The notes beneath the pieces are model-generated. The model worked only from the letters and a program-made list of their open reading frames with translations. It was not told the DNA's origin and did not search any database. A stretch of DNA of 64,000 bases from the NCBI GenBank assembly GCA_037044955.1, contig JBAOHX010000002.1, forward strand, positions 1,116,001 through 1,180,000. The letters are read 5' to 3'. The position numbers and the translations under genes were made by a program. The DNA is from JAJXWB01 sp037044955. Its GTDB lineage: Bacteria; Pseudomonadota; Alphaproteobacteria; Rhizobiales; Beijerinckiaceae. Below, piece after piece: positions 16,825-25,943 of the stretch. How positions within the stretch are numbered: the first letter of the stretch is position 1; every line of letters starts with the position of its first letter.

Positions 16825-18507
16825 TCAGTGGCGGACGTCGTCGGCGTAGATGTCGCGATCCTTGGTCTCCGGAATGAAGATCATGCCGATCACGAAGGTC
16901 ATGATGGCGAACACGATCGGGTACCAGAGGCCGAAGTAGATATCGCCGGTCTGCGCCACCATGGCGAAGGCGGTGGCGGGCAGCAGGCCGCCGAACCAGC
17001 CGTTGCCGATGTGGTAGGGCAGCGACATCGAGGTGTAGCGGATGCGGGTCGGGAAGAGCTCGACCAGCGCCGCCGCCATCGGGCCGTACACCATCGTGAC
17101 GTAGATCACGAGGATGAACAGCAGGCCGATGATGCCGCCGGGCTGCGCGCGGAAGATGTCGAAGGGATTCGACATTTTCACGATCGCCGGGTCGCCCGCC
17201 TTCGGATAGCCGGCGGTCTGCAGCGCAGCCGTCAGCGCCTTGCTCGCATCGGCGAACTTCGCCGCGTCGAACGGCACGCCGGTGTCGTTGACCTTGACGG
17301 TCACGCCGGTCGCGGCCGCGTCGAACTGCGTGCCGTACTTGACCGAGGACTGCGCCAGGAAGGCGCGGGCGCGGTCGCAGGAGGTGGTGAAGACGCGCGT
17401 GCCGACCGGGTTGAACAGGTCGCCGCATTCCTTCGGGTTGGAGACGACCGTCACCTTCACGTTCTCGATCGCCTTCTCGAGCGAAGGGTTCGCCAGAGTG
17501 GTGATCTGCTTGAAGATCGGGAAGAAGGTCAGCGCCGCGATCAGGCAGCCCGCCAGGATGATCGGCTTGCGGCCGATCTTGTCCGAGAGCCAGCCGAACA
17601 CGACGAAGAAGATCGTGCCGAACAGCAGCGACCAGGCGATCAGCAGGTTGGCGGTATAGCCGTCGACCTTCAGGATCGATTGCAGGAAGAACAGCGCGTA
17701 GAACTGGCCCGTGTACCAGACCACGCCCTGGCCGGCGACGAGGCCGAGCAGCGCGAGCAGCGCGATCTTGGCGTTGTCCCAGCGGCCGAAGGATTCGGTC
17801 AGCGGCGCCTTGGAATGCGTGCCTTCCTCCTTCATGCGCTGGAAGGCCGGCGATTCGTTGAGCTGCAGACGGATCCAGACGGAGATGCCGAGCAGCGCCA
17901 CCGAAACCAGGAACGGAACGCGCCAGCCCCAGTCGGCGAAGTCCTTCTCGCCGATGATCGTGCGGGTGAACAGAATCACCAGCAGCGACATGAACAGGCC
18001 GAGCGTCGCGGTGGTCTGGATCCACGAGGTGTAGAAGCCGCGACGGCCCTGCGGCGCATGTTCCGCCACATAGGTCGCGGCGCCGCCGTATTCGCCGCCG
18101 AGCGCCAGGCCCTGCAGCAGGCGCAGCGCGATCAGGATGATCGGCGCGGCGATGCCGATGGTGTTGGAGGAGGGCAGCAGGCCGACGATGAAGGTCGACA
18201 GGCCCATGATCATGATGGTGACGAGGAAGGTGTACTTGCGGCCGACGAGATCGCCGACGCGGCCGAACACCAGCGCGCCGAACGGACGCACGAGGAAGCC
18301 CGCCGCGAAGGCCAGCAGCGCGAAGATGTCGCGCGTGGCCTGCGGGAACTGGCTGAAGAACTGCACGCCGATGATCGCGGCGAGCGAGCCGTAGAGATAG
18401 AAGTCGTACCATTCGAAAACCGTGCCGAGAGACGAGGCGAAAATCACCTTCCTCTCTTCCGGCGTCATCGGACGGACTTTCTCCGCCGCGGTCGATGCCA
18501 TTGCCAT
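16825..18507 (-). CDS. MFS transporter, metabolite:H+ symporter type (paralogue 2)
   Basis: 560 residues, collinear with and strongly similar to paralogue 1: TVFEWYDFYLYGSLAAI, RPFGALVFGRVGDLVGRKYTF and LQGLALGGEYGGAATYVAEHAP. It has the same soluble insert between central helices (CGDLFNPVGTRVFTTSC, then FDIFRAQPGG). ATG at 18507 with GAGGGA upstream. It ends in its own strong terminator, so the two copies need not be cotranscribed. The pattern is a tandem duplication of an organic-acid symporter. Confidence 0.88.
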   Translation of the reverse strand: MAMASTAAEKVRPMTPEERKVIFASSLGTVFEWYDFYLYGSLAAIIGVQFFSQFPQATRDIFALLAFAAGFLVRPFGALVFGRVGDLVGRKYTFLVTIMIMGLSTFIVGLLPSSNTIGIAAPIILIALRLLQGLALGGEYGGAATYVAEHAPQGRRGFYTSWIQTTATLGLFMSLLVILFTRTIIGEKDFADWGWRVPFLVSVALLGISVWIRLQLNESPAFQRMKEEGTHSKAPLTESFGRWDNAKIALLALLGLVAGQGVVWYTGQFYALFFLQSILKVDGYTANLLIAWSLLFGTIFFVVFGWLSDKIGRKPIILAGCLIAALTFFPIFKQITTLANPSLEKAIENVKVTVVSNPKECGDLFNPVGTRVFTTSCDRARAFLAQSSVKYGTQFDAAATGVTVKVNDTGVPFDAAKFADASKALTAALQTAGYPKAGDPAIVKMSNPFDIFRAQPGGIIGLLFILVIYVTMVYGPMAAALVELFPTRIRYTSMSLPYHIGNGWFGGLLPATAFAMVAQTGDIYFGLWYPIVFAIMTFVIGMIFIPETKDRDIYADDVRH

Positions 18508-18885
18508 CGGGGCATTCCCTCTGTTTCGTTATTCCGGGCCGCCCATACGGCCCCGTTTTCGGTCGCCTTTGGCAGCGGCCGCGCCGGCATGTTAGCCGGT
18601 CACGTAGTTCCGACCAGTCGTCCGGCCGTAAAACCTTCGTCTAATGCGCTTGGGCTTGGCCGCAAGGACGATCGGCCCGGCGCTCCGCATGGCAGTTGCA
18701 CAACGCAAGGGCGCCCGGGATCGTGCGAGCCGCATACGATTCCAAAGTTGTAATCGCGCGTTTGCCCTTCGTTTCCCTGCGATTCGGCTCGGTCCTCGAA
18801 ATCCGGCAACCAAAGTTGCATGGAGCCGGCATGAGGCTTCGTCTATGCCCCAGCGACCGATTTTCTGAATAGTGGGGAGGACCTC
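18508..18885. promoter_or_regulatory. Divergent control region between MFS and DUF485-actP genes
   Basis: 378 bp with no gene, less GC-rich than its surroundings near the actP side. CAAAGTTG occurs twice (about 18742 and 18810), a possible operator repeat. A GGGGAGGA ribosome site lies just before the DUF485 ATG. Both organic-acid uptake units must be driven from here. No consensus sigma-70 or sigma-54 promoter could be placed with confidence. Confidence 0.45.
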
Positions 18886-19185
18886 ATGCAAAGTTGGGAA
18901 AAGATAGAACGCAATCCAAAATTCCAGCAGCTCGTCGGCAAGCGCAAGTCGCTCGGCTGGACGCTGTCGGCGCTGATGCTCGTCGTCTACATGGGCTTCA
19001 TCCTGCTCGTCGCGTATGCGCCGAAGTTCCTCGGCACGCCGCTGGGCGCGGGCGTCATGACGATCGGCGTGCCGGTCGGCCTGTTCGTCATCATCGCCGC
19101 GTTCATCCTGACCGGCATCTACGTTTCCAAGGCGAACGCTGAATTCGACCAGCTTACGCGCGAGATCGTCGAGGAGTTGAAGTAA
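18886..19185 (+). CDS. yjcH: DUF485 membrane protein
   Basis: 99 residues with a soluble N-terminus (WEKIERNPKFQQLVGKRKSLGWTL, family-typical) and two membrane helices (LSALMLVVYMGFILLVAY and GVMTIGVPVGLFVIIAAFILTGIYV), ending in an acidic helix. DUF485 proteins accompany ActP acetate/cation symporters. The stop overlaps the actP start (TAATG), so the two are translationally coupled. Confidence 0.92.
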   Translation: MQSWEKIERNPKFQQLVGKRKSLGWTLSALMLVVYMGFILLVAYAPKFLGTPLGAGVMTIGVPVGLFVIIAAFILTGIYVSKANAEFDQLTREIVEELK

Positions 19186-20865
19186 TGAAGCGCCAGCTCC
19201 TTTCCCTTTCGGCGGCGGTTTCGCTCGCGCTCGCGACGCCCGCTCTCGCCGACGCCGTGTCCGGCAACGTCGCCAAGCAGTCGACGAACTGGCACGCGAT
19301 CCTGATGTTCGGCGCCTTCGTCGTCCTGACGCTCGGCATCACCTACTGGGCGGCGAGCCGCACCAAGTCGGCGGCGCAGTTCTACACCGCGGGCGGCGGC
19401 ATCACCGGCTTCCAGAACGGCCTCGCCATCGCCGGCGACTACATGTCGGCGGCCTCGTTCCTCGGCATTTCCGGCCTCGTCTATCTCTCCGGCTATGACG
19501 GTCTCATCTATTCGGTGGGCTGGCTCGTCGGCTGGCCGATCGTGACCTTCCTGATCGCCGAGCCGCTGCGCAACCTCGGCAAGTTCACCTTCGCCGACGT
19601 CGCCTCGTTCCGTTTCGACCAGACGCCGACGCGCGTTCTGGCCGCCTGCGGCACGCTGGTGACGGTCGCCTTCTACCTGATCGCCCAGATGGTCGGCGCC
19701 GGCAAGCTGATCCAGCTTCTGTTCGGCCTCGAGTACTGGATCGCGGTCGTCATCGTCGGCTGTCTGATGATCGTCTATGTGACGTTCGGCGGCATGGTCG
19801 CGACGACCTGGGTGCAGATCATCAAGGCCTGCCTCCTGCTCGGCGGCGCGACCTTCATGGCCTTCATGGTGCTCGTCAACTTCGGCTTCAGCCCCGAGGC
19901 GCTCTTCAAGAAGGCCGTCGAGGTCCATCCGAAGAAGCTCGCGATCATGGAGCCCGGCTCGCTGATCTCGAACCCGCTGTCGGCGATCTCGCTCGGTCTG
20001 GCGCTGATGTTCGGCACGGCCGGCCTGCCGCACATCCTGATGCGCTTCTTCACGGTCGCGGACGCGAAGGCCGCCCGCAAGTCGGTGTTCTACGCCACCG
20101 GCTTCATCGGCTACTTCTACATCCTCACCTTCATCATCGGCTTCGGCGCGATCACGCTGGTGTCGACGAACCCGCAGTTCCTCACGGACGCGGCGAAGGG
20201 CCTGACCGCGATCAAGGGCGGCTCCAACATGGCGGCGATCCATCTCGCCAACGCGGTTGGCGGCGATATCTTCCTCGGCTTCATCGCCGCGGTCGCATTC
20301 GCCACCATTCTGGCGGTCGTGTCGGGCCTGACGCTCGCCGGCGCTTCGGCGGTCTCGCACGATCTCTATGCGACGGTCGTGAAGGGCGGCAAGGCGAACG
20401 AGCAGGATGAAATCCGCGTGTCGAAGATCACGACCGTGGTGCTCGGCATCCTCGCGATGGGTCTCGGCATCCTGTTCGAGAACGTCAACGTCGCCTTCAT
20501 GGTCGGTCTTGCCTTCGCGATCGCCGCGTCGTGCAACTTCCCCGTGCTGCTGATGTCGATGTTCTTCAAGGGCATGACCACCCGCGGCGCCGTCGTCGGC
20601 GGCTTCCTCGGCCTCGTCGCCGCTCTTCTGGGCGTCATCCTGTCGCCGGGCGTGTGGGAAGCCGTGCTCGGCCATCCCAAGGGTTCGTCGCCGTTCCCCT
20701 ACGACAACCCGGCCCTGTTCTCGATGACCATCGCCTTCGTCGGCATCTGGCTGTTCTCGATGCTCGAACTCGAGCGCGCGCGCCAAGGTCGACAAGGCCG
20801 GCTACGACGCGCAGTACGTGCGTTCGCAGACGGGCATCGGCGCCGCCGGCGCTTCGGCTCACTGA
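19185..20865 (+). CDS. actP: Cation/acetate symporter ActP (one frame break)
   Basis: Sodium:solute symporter of the acetate/glycolate type, 559 residues after correction. Signal-like N-terminus (LSAAVSLALATPALA), then the SSS core: FYTAGGGITGFQNGLAIAGDYMSAASFLGISGL, TFADVASFRF, FGTAGLPHILMRFFTVADAKAAR and SGLTLAGASAVSHDLYATVVKGG. The frame breaks near 20767 at CTCGA-A-CTCGAG. Dropping one A restores MLDSSARAKVDKAGYDAQYVRSQTGIG and the TGA at 20865. Cotranscribed with DUF485; the DUF294 and exonuclease genes follow after a terminator. Confidence 0.93.
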
Positions 20866-20925
20866 GCCAAACGGCCGGGCGGCGACGTCCGGCCGCATTT
20901 CTTGCGGCGCGCACAGGCGCTATTG

Positions 20926-20957
20926 ATGCGGGCCGCAAGCGGCCCGCATTTCTTTTG
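20926..20957 (+). terminator. Rho-independent terminator after actP
   Basis: Stem ATGCGGGCCGC / GCGGCCCGCAT, 11 perfect pairs with a 2-nt centre, followed by TTCTTTT. It separates DUF485-actP from the DUF294 gene, whose ATG is only 17 bp further on. DUF294 expression must therefore come from read-through or a promoter inside the actP end. Confidence 0.85.
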
Positions 20958-20974
20958 AGGCTCTTCGTCACGCC

Positions 20975-22765
20975 ATGCCGAAGTCGTTCGACGCCGCCAA
21001 TCCGCCTTTCGATCGCCTGAGCGAGCGCGAGATCGAGGAACTGCGCGAGGCCGTGGACATCGGCTACTACAGGCCCGGCGAGGAGCTGATTTCGGCGGGC
21101 CAGCCGGTCGACTCGCTCTTCGTCGTCATCAAGGGCGAGGTCGAGGAGCGCGACGGCGACGAACTCGTCGCGCTGCTCGGGCGCAACGATTCCTTCGACA
21201 CGCGCGCCATCGTGCAGGGCGCGAGCAAGCACGCTTTTCGCGCGCGCTCCGAAACCCTGGCGTATCTCGCGCCGAAGGCGCTCATCCAGCGGCTGATCGC
21301 CGACAATCCGCGCTTCGGCGCGTTCTTCTATCTCGACATTTCCCGCAAGCTCGAGGCGATGGCGCGCGAGGAGGCCGAGGCGCGGCAGGGTTCGCTGATG
21401 CGCACGCGCGTGCGTGACCTCTTCTTGCAGCCTGCGGAATTCATCGGCGCAGAAGAATCCATCGAGGCGGCCGGCCACCGGATGCGCGACATCAATTCCA
21501 ACACGCTTCTGGTGCGCGACGGCGAGCGCATCGGCATCGTCACCGGCATGAACCTGTCAAAGGCGGCGGTGCTGCATCGCATGCCGATCGAGGCGCCGGT
21601 GGGGCCGGTCGTGCACTACGACATCGTCGCCGTCGACGAAGACGATTTCGTCTTCCAGGCGCTGCTCGAGATGACGAAGAGCAACAAGCGGCGCATCGTG
21701 GTGAAGCGCGGCGCGGAATTCGTCGGCATTCTCGAGGATATCGACCTGCTCGGATTCCTCGCCGGCAATGCGCAGGTGGTGGCCGGCCGCATCGAGCGCG
21801 CGAAGTCGAAGGCGGACCTCGCCATCGCGGCGCAGGAGATTTCCGACCAGGTGCGCACGCTGCGCCGCCAGGACGTGCGCGTCGAAGTGATCTCGGAAAT
21901 CGTCTCGGACCTCAATCGCAGGCTCATATCCAAGACATTCGCGCTGACCGCGCCGCCGGACCTGCGCAAGCGCGCGTGCCTGATCGTCATGGGCAGCGAG
22001 GGGCGCGGCGAGCAGACCGTTCGCACCGATCAGGACAACGGCCTGATCCTCGCCGAGCCTGTCGACCAGTCCATGCTCGACGGCTTTCGCGCCGACTTCA
22101 CCGCGGCGCTGGAGGAGTTCGGTTTTCCGCCATGCCCCGGCAATGTCATGGTGCGCAACCCCTTCTGGTCGAAGACGGCGGACGAATATTTGGCCGATTT
22201 TCACCGGTGGGTCGCCGCGCCCGACGAGAATGCGATGATGAATGTGGCGATCTTCTACGACGCCGCCGCGGTCGCCGGCCGCGTCGATCTGCTGCCGAGG
22301 GTGAAATCGGCGCTGATGGATTCCGTGCGCGCGGAAAAGGTCTATCTCGCGCGTTTCGCCCATGCGGTCGAAGCTTTCGAGACGCCGATCGGCCTGTTCA
22401 ACAATCTGATCGAGAAGGATGGCGCGCTCGATCTGAAAAAAGGCGGCATCTTTCCGATCGTGCACGGCGTGCGCAGTCTTGCGCTGGAGCATGGCCTCGC
22501 CGAGACGTCGACGGTCGAAAGGATCGGCAAGCTCGTGCAGGCCAACGTCCTGCGCGAGGACTTCGGTCGCGATCTCAGGGAAGCTTTCCATTTCCTAACC
22601 GCCATGCGTCTCGACAATCAGCTCGCCGAGCGCGCGGGCCGCGAGGCTGTCGTGCGCACGGCCACGCTGAGCAGCGCGCAACGCGACCTCTTGCGCGAGG
22701 CGTTCAAGGTGGTGAAGCAGTTCCGCGACTTCCTGCGGCGCCACTACAACTTCGCCATGTTCTGA
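20975..22765 (+). CDS. DUF294 nucleotidyltransferase with cNMP and CBS domains
   Basis: 596 residues. Domains: cyclic-nucleotide-binding fold (about 10-115; GYYRPGEELISAGQPVDSLFVVIKGEV), a CBS pair (about 150-270; NTLLVRDGERIGIVTG, RIVVKRGAEFVGILEDIDLLGFL), a GlnD-like DUF294 nucleotidyltransferase (about 290-430; VMGSEGRGEQTVRTDQDNGLI with the GS and D-x-D-like residues), and a helical DUF294_C domain. Such proteins are thought to be signal-responsive regulators linked with ActP. The exonuclease gene starts 1 bp after the stop. Confidence 0.88.
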   Translation: MPKSFDAANPPFDRLSEREIEELREAVDIGYYRPGEELISAGQPVDSLFVVIKGEVEERDGDELVALLGRNDSFDTRAIVQGASKHAFRARSETLAYLAPKALIQRLIADNPRFGAFFYLDISRKLEAMAREEAEARQGSLMRTRVRDLFLQPAEFIGAEESIEAAGHRMRDINSNTLLVRDGERIGIVTGMNLSKAAVLHRMPIEAPVGPVVHYDIVAVDEDDFVFQALLEMTKSNKRRIVVKRGAEFVGILEDIDLLGFLAGNAQVVAGRIERAKSKADLAIAAQEISDQVRTLRRQDVRVEVISEIVSDLNRRLISKTFALTAPPDLRKRACLIVMGSEGRGEQTVRTDQDNGLILAEPVDQSMLDGFRADFTAALEEFGFPPCPGNVMVRNPFWSKTADEYLADFHRWVAAPDENAMMNVAIFYDAAAVAGRVDLLPRVKSALMDSVRAEKVYLARFAHAVEAFETPIGLFNNLIEKDGALDLKKGGIFPIVHGVRSLALEHGLAETSTVERIGKLVQANVLREDFGRDLREAFHFLTAMRLDNQLAERAGREAVVRTATLSSAQRDLLREAFKVVKQFRDFLRRHYNFAMF

Positions 22766-22766
22766 C

Positions 22767-23411
22767 ATGCTGCCGCGCCGCCTGAAACGCTGGTTCCACT
22801 ATTTCACGCTGGCCGACCAGTCGTTCCGCTTCCTGTTCGACAAGGGGCCGGACGACGAGGTCGTCGTCGTGGATTGCGAGACGACGGGGCTCGATGTCGC
22901 GAAGGACGACATCATCACCATCGCGGCGGTGAAGGTGCGCGGCAACCGCATTCTCACCAGCGAGAAGTTCGTGGCCATCGCGCGGCCCGAAGCGAAGATG
23001 AAGGGCGAGGCGATCAAGGTTCACCGCATCTTCGAGAGCGAAACCGAGAAAGGCGAGCGCATTCGCCAGATCATGCGCGACTTCCTGCGCTTCGTCGGCG
23101 GGCGTCCGCTCGTCGGCTATTACCTCGAGTTCGACGTGGCGATGATCGACAAGAACGTGCTGCCGCTGATCCAGATCGAACTGCCCAACAAGATGATCGA
23201 AGTCTCGGCCATGTATTACGAGCGGCGCTACGGCGACGGGCATCCGGGCGACCAGATCGACCTGTCGTTTGCGCGCATCCTGCACGACCTCGGCATTCCC
23301 ATGCTCGACCAGCACGACGCCCTCAACGACGCCATCATGACCGCGGAAGCCTATATCGCGCTCAAGGACATGAAGGAGCGCGGCGTGCGCTTCCCCAGGA
23401 AGCGCGACTAG
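22767..23411 (+). CDS. DnaQ-like 3'-5' exonuclease
   Basis: 214 residues. DEDDh-type exonuclease fold: motif I VVDCETTGLD (Asp, Glu), motif II LVGYYLEFDVAMID (Asp), motif III HDALNDAIMTAEA (His, Asp). RRLKRWFHYFTLADQSFRFLF precedes the catalytic domain. It is a stand-alone epsilon-like protein, not the polymerase III subunit itself. It follows the DUF294 gene by 1 bp, a pairing common in actP regions. Its 3' end overlaps the convergent rlmB gene by 4 bp. Confidence 0.88.
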   Translation: MLPRRLKRWFHYFTLADQSFRFLFDKGPDDEVVVVDCETTGLDVAKDDIITIAAVKVRGNRILTSEKFVAIARPEAKMKGEAIKVHRIFESETEKGERIRQIMRDFLRFVGGRPLVGYYLEFDVAMIDKNVLPLIQIELPNKMIEVSAMYYERRYGDGHPGDQIDLSFARILHDLGIPMLDQHDALNDAIMTAEAYIALKDMKERGVRFPRKRD

Positions 23412-24268
23412 CTTCGAAGCTTCTGCGCCGCGATGGTCAGCGCGACGGCGCAGGCGTTCGACACGTTGAGGCTCTTGACGGCGCCGGGCATGTCGAGGCG
23501 CGCGACGAGGTCGCATTTCTCGCGCGTCAGGCGGCGCAGGCCGGCGCCTTCCGCGCCCAGCGCCAGCGCGAGCGGGCGGGACAGGACCATGTCCTCGAGC
23601 GAGGCCGATCCTTCCGAATCGAGGCCGACGCGCAGGTAGCCCATGTCGCCGAGCTCTTCCATGGCGCGCGCGAGATTGACGACGGCGACGACAGGCACAT
23701 GCTCCAGCCCGCCGGACGCCGTTTTCGCGAGCACGCCGGAAAACTCCGGCGCATGGCGCTCGGTGACGACGAGCGCGTCGACCGCATAGGCCGCCGCCGT
23801 GCGCAGGATGGCGCCGACATTGTGCGGATCGGTGATCTGGTCGAGCACGAGCACGACGCCGCTGCGGTTCTCGATTTCGGAAAGATCGCGCGCGGGCAGG
23901 GGGCGCGCTTCCAGCAGCAGGCCCTGATGCACGGCGCCGGCGCCGAGGCGGCGGTCGAGATCGGCGCCGTCGACGATCTGCGGCGCCAGGCCGGCCAGCG
24001 CGGCGTCCGGCGCGATGCGTTCGGCCGCCGCAGGAGTCGCGTAGAGCGTCAGCAGCTTGCGGCCCTTGACGCGCAAGGCTTCGCGCACGGCGTGCACGCC
24101 GTAGAGAACGACGAGATCGGCGCCGGCCTTGCGGAACGCCGGCCCCTGTCCGCCCTGGGGCCCGCGCTCATGGCGTCGCCGCTCGTCGCGCCTGCCGTCG
24201 TTCGCGCGAGAAGGTCCCGCGCGTCCAAGATCGCCTGTTCCGCCACGTCCGGGCCTGTCGCGTCGCAT
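23408..24268 (-). CDS. rlmB: 23S rRNA (guanosine-2'-O-)-methyltransferase RlmB, TrmH/SpoU type
   Basis: 286 residues from ATG 24268. A basic, disordered N-terminus (GGTGDLGRAGPSRANDGRRDERRR) precedes the SpoU substrate-binding domain (VVLYGVHAVREALR). The knotted methyltransferase domain follows: LVLDQITDPHNVGAILRTAAAYAVDALV (motif 1, catalytic Arg), LALALGAEGAGLRRLTREKCD (motif 2) and SLNVSNACAVAL (motif 3). It would methylate a ribose in 23S rRNA; other TrmH targets are possible. Divergent from tRNA-Tyr. Confidence 0.9.
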   Translation of the reverse strand: MRRDRPGRGGTGDLGRAGPSRANDGRRDERRRHERGPQGGQGPAFRKAGADLVVLYGVHAVREALRVKGRKLLTLYATPAAAERIAPDAALAGLAPQIVDGADLDRRLGAGAVHQGLLLEARPLPARDLSEIENRSGVVLVLDQITDPHNVGAILRTAAAYAVDALVVTERHAPEFSGVLAKTASGGLEHVPVVAVVNLARAMEELGDMGYLRVGLDSEGSASLEDMVLSRPLALALGAEGAGLRRLTREKCDLVARLDMPGAVKSLNVSNACAVALTIAAQKLRS

Positions 24269-24457
24269 GTATGTTCCGGTGGTCGGCGCCTGTCGTGCGA
24301 GGCCATGTGTCACGATGCGCGACGATGCGCAATGGCCGGGACCATTAGCGGTTGACAGGGCGCCGCCCCGCCCGCATAAGGCGGGCCATCGGGCCGGCTC
24401 TGCCGGACCACGGGCGATCCGAGACGCGCGTTCAGCGCGCCAGGGCATTGCTCTCGT

Positions 24458-24542
24458 GGGGGAATGTCCCGAGCGGCAAAGGGGGCGGACTGTAAATCCG
24501 CTGGCTAAGCCTTCGTAGGTTCGAGTCCTACTTCCCCCACCA
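24458..24542 (+). tRNA. tRNA-Tyr (anticodon GTA)
   Basis: 85-nt class II tRNA: acceptor GGGGGAA/TTCCCCC, anticodon stem GCGGA/TCCGC with loop CTGTAAA giving GTA, a long variable arm (TGGCTAAGCCTTCG) and CCA encoded. Confidence 0.96.
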
Positions 24543-24650
24543 TTTCTCCCCTTCCGCGCACGTTGCGCCTGCCACGTTGCGCCTGCATTGCGTCTGCAAG
24601 CCCCGCCCGCCTATGGTCGGAGCGGCGAATCCGGTCGAAGCGGATCAGGT

Positions 24651-25928
24651 TTGAGCGACAATCGGGCAGGCGGCAGGGCGATCGTGATCGGGGCCGGCGT
24701 GGCGGGACTTGCCGCTGCGCGCGCGCTGACGGCCGCCGGCTGGCGCGTGACGATATTCGAGGCGCGCGAGCGCGCCGGCGGGCGCATCCTGACCGATCGC
24801 AGCAATCCCGACCTGCCGCTCGATCTCGGGCCGTCCTGGGTGCACGGCACGCACAAGAATCCCATCGTGCGGCTGCTGAAGGGCGCGGGCGCCGCCTTCG
24901 AGACGACGGACTGGGATTCCTACGCGCTCTACGTGAAGGGCAAGCGGCAGAAGGATTGCGAATGGGCCTTCGCGATCTTCGACTATCTGGACGAGCGCAA
25001 GGAGAAGATCGCGCACGACGAAACCGTCGAGGCGGCGATGCAGCGCTTCTTCGACAAGCGGAACTATTCGGCGCTCGACCGCAAGACGGTCGAGCAGATC
25101 GCCTATTGCGAGATCGTCACGGAGTTCGGCGCCAACCTGCGGGACATGTCGCTCGCCTGCTACGACGAGGGCGAGGAGCCGGCCGGCGGCGACGCCTTCG
25201 TGCTCGGCGGCTTCGATCGCCTGATCGCGGCCATGGCGCAGGGGCAGGACATTCGCTTCGGCGCCGAAGTCGTCGCGGTGCGCGATCTCGGCGCGGAAGT
25301 CGAGGTGGAATGCGCTGATACGCGCGAAACCTGCGACGTCGTGGTGGCGACCGTTCCGCTCGCGCTCCTGCAGGCGGGCGCGATACGATTCTCGCCGCCT
25401 TTCGGCTCGAAGCGCCGCGCGGCGCTCGCCGGCCTCGGCATGGGCCATCTGCACAAGAGCTTTCTGCTGTTCGAGCGCGTGTTCTGGCCGAAGCAAAAGC
25501 GCCTGGTGATCGTGCACGAGGGCAGGCTGTGGAGCGAGTTCCTCAACATGTCCGAGGAAACCGGCGCGCCGCTGCTGATCGGCTTGCACGGCGGGGCGGA
25601 CGAGGACGAGATCGCGGCCATGTCGAACGACGAGGTCGCGGCCTCCGCGCTGTCGGTGCTGCGCCGCGCATTTCCCGACGCGCCGGCGCCGGTGCGCGTC
25701 GCCACGTCGAACTGGGCGAAGGATCGTCTGGCGGGGGGAAGCTATTCGTTCCTGCCGCTCGGCGCGTCGTTCGACATGTTCACGGCGCTTGCCGAACCGC
25801 ACGGCCGCATCCTGTTTGCCGGCGAGCATACGCATACGATCTATCATGCGACCGTGCTCGGCGCTTACCTGTCGGGCGTCCGCGCCGCCGAGGATGCGCT
25901 GCGCATTCGCGGCGCGGCGATCGCCTGA
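24651..25928 (+). CDS. Flavin-containing amine oxidase
   Basis: FAD-dependent amine-oxidase-family protein, about 425 residues. N-terminal Rossmann motif AIVIGAGVAGLAAARALTAAGWRVTIFEARERAGGRI, then LDLGPSWVHGTHKNP (flavin contact). The C-terminal FAGEHTHTIYHATVLGAYLSGVRAAE is the usual end of the family, with the FAD-covering GEHT motif. The start is uncertain: TTG at 24651 gives the shortest plausible N-terminus, and an in-frame TTG at 24588 is also open. It converges on a minus-strand operon containing a second amine-oxidase-like gene. The substrate (polyamine, monoamine or other) is unknown. Confidence 0.85.
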   Translation: MSDNRAGGRAIVIGAGVAGLAAARALTAAGWRVTIFEARERAGGRILTDRSNPDLPLDLGPSWVHGTHKNPIVRLLKGAGAAFETTDWDSYALYVKGKRQKDCEWAFAIFDYLDERKEKIAHDETVEAAMQRFFDKRNYSALDRKTVEQIAYCEIVTEFGANLRDMSLACYDEGEEPAGGDAFVLGGFDRLIAAMAQGQDIRFGAEVVAVRDLGAEVEVECADTRETCDVVVATVPLALLQAGAIRFSPPFGSKRRAALAGLGMGHLHKSFLLFERVFWPKQKRLVIVHEGRLWSEFLNMSEETGAPLLIGLHGGADEDEIAAMSNDEVAASALSVLRRAFPDAPAPVRVATSNWAKDRLAGGSYSFLPLGASFDMFTALAEPHGRILFAGEHTHTIYHATVLGAYLSGVRAAEDALRIRGAAIA

Positions 25929-25943
25929 GCCTGAAGACGCAGG

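Noticed and set aside
18641..18720. A sigma-54-type promoter (GGCAG...GC) before DUF485-actP
   Set aside because: The GG and GC elements are 12 bases apart rather than the required 10, so the spacing is wrong.
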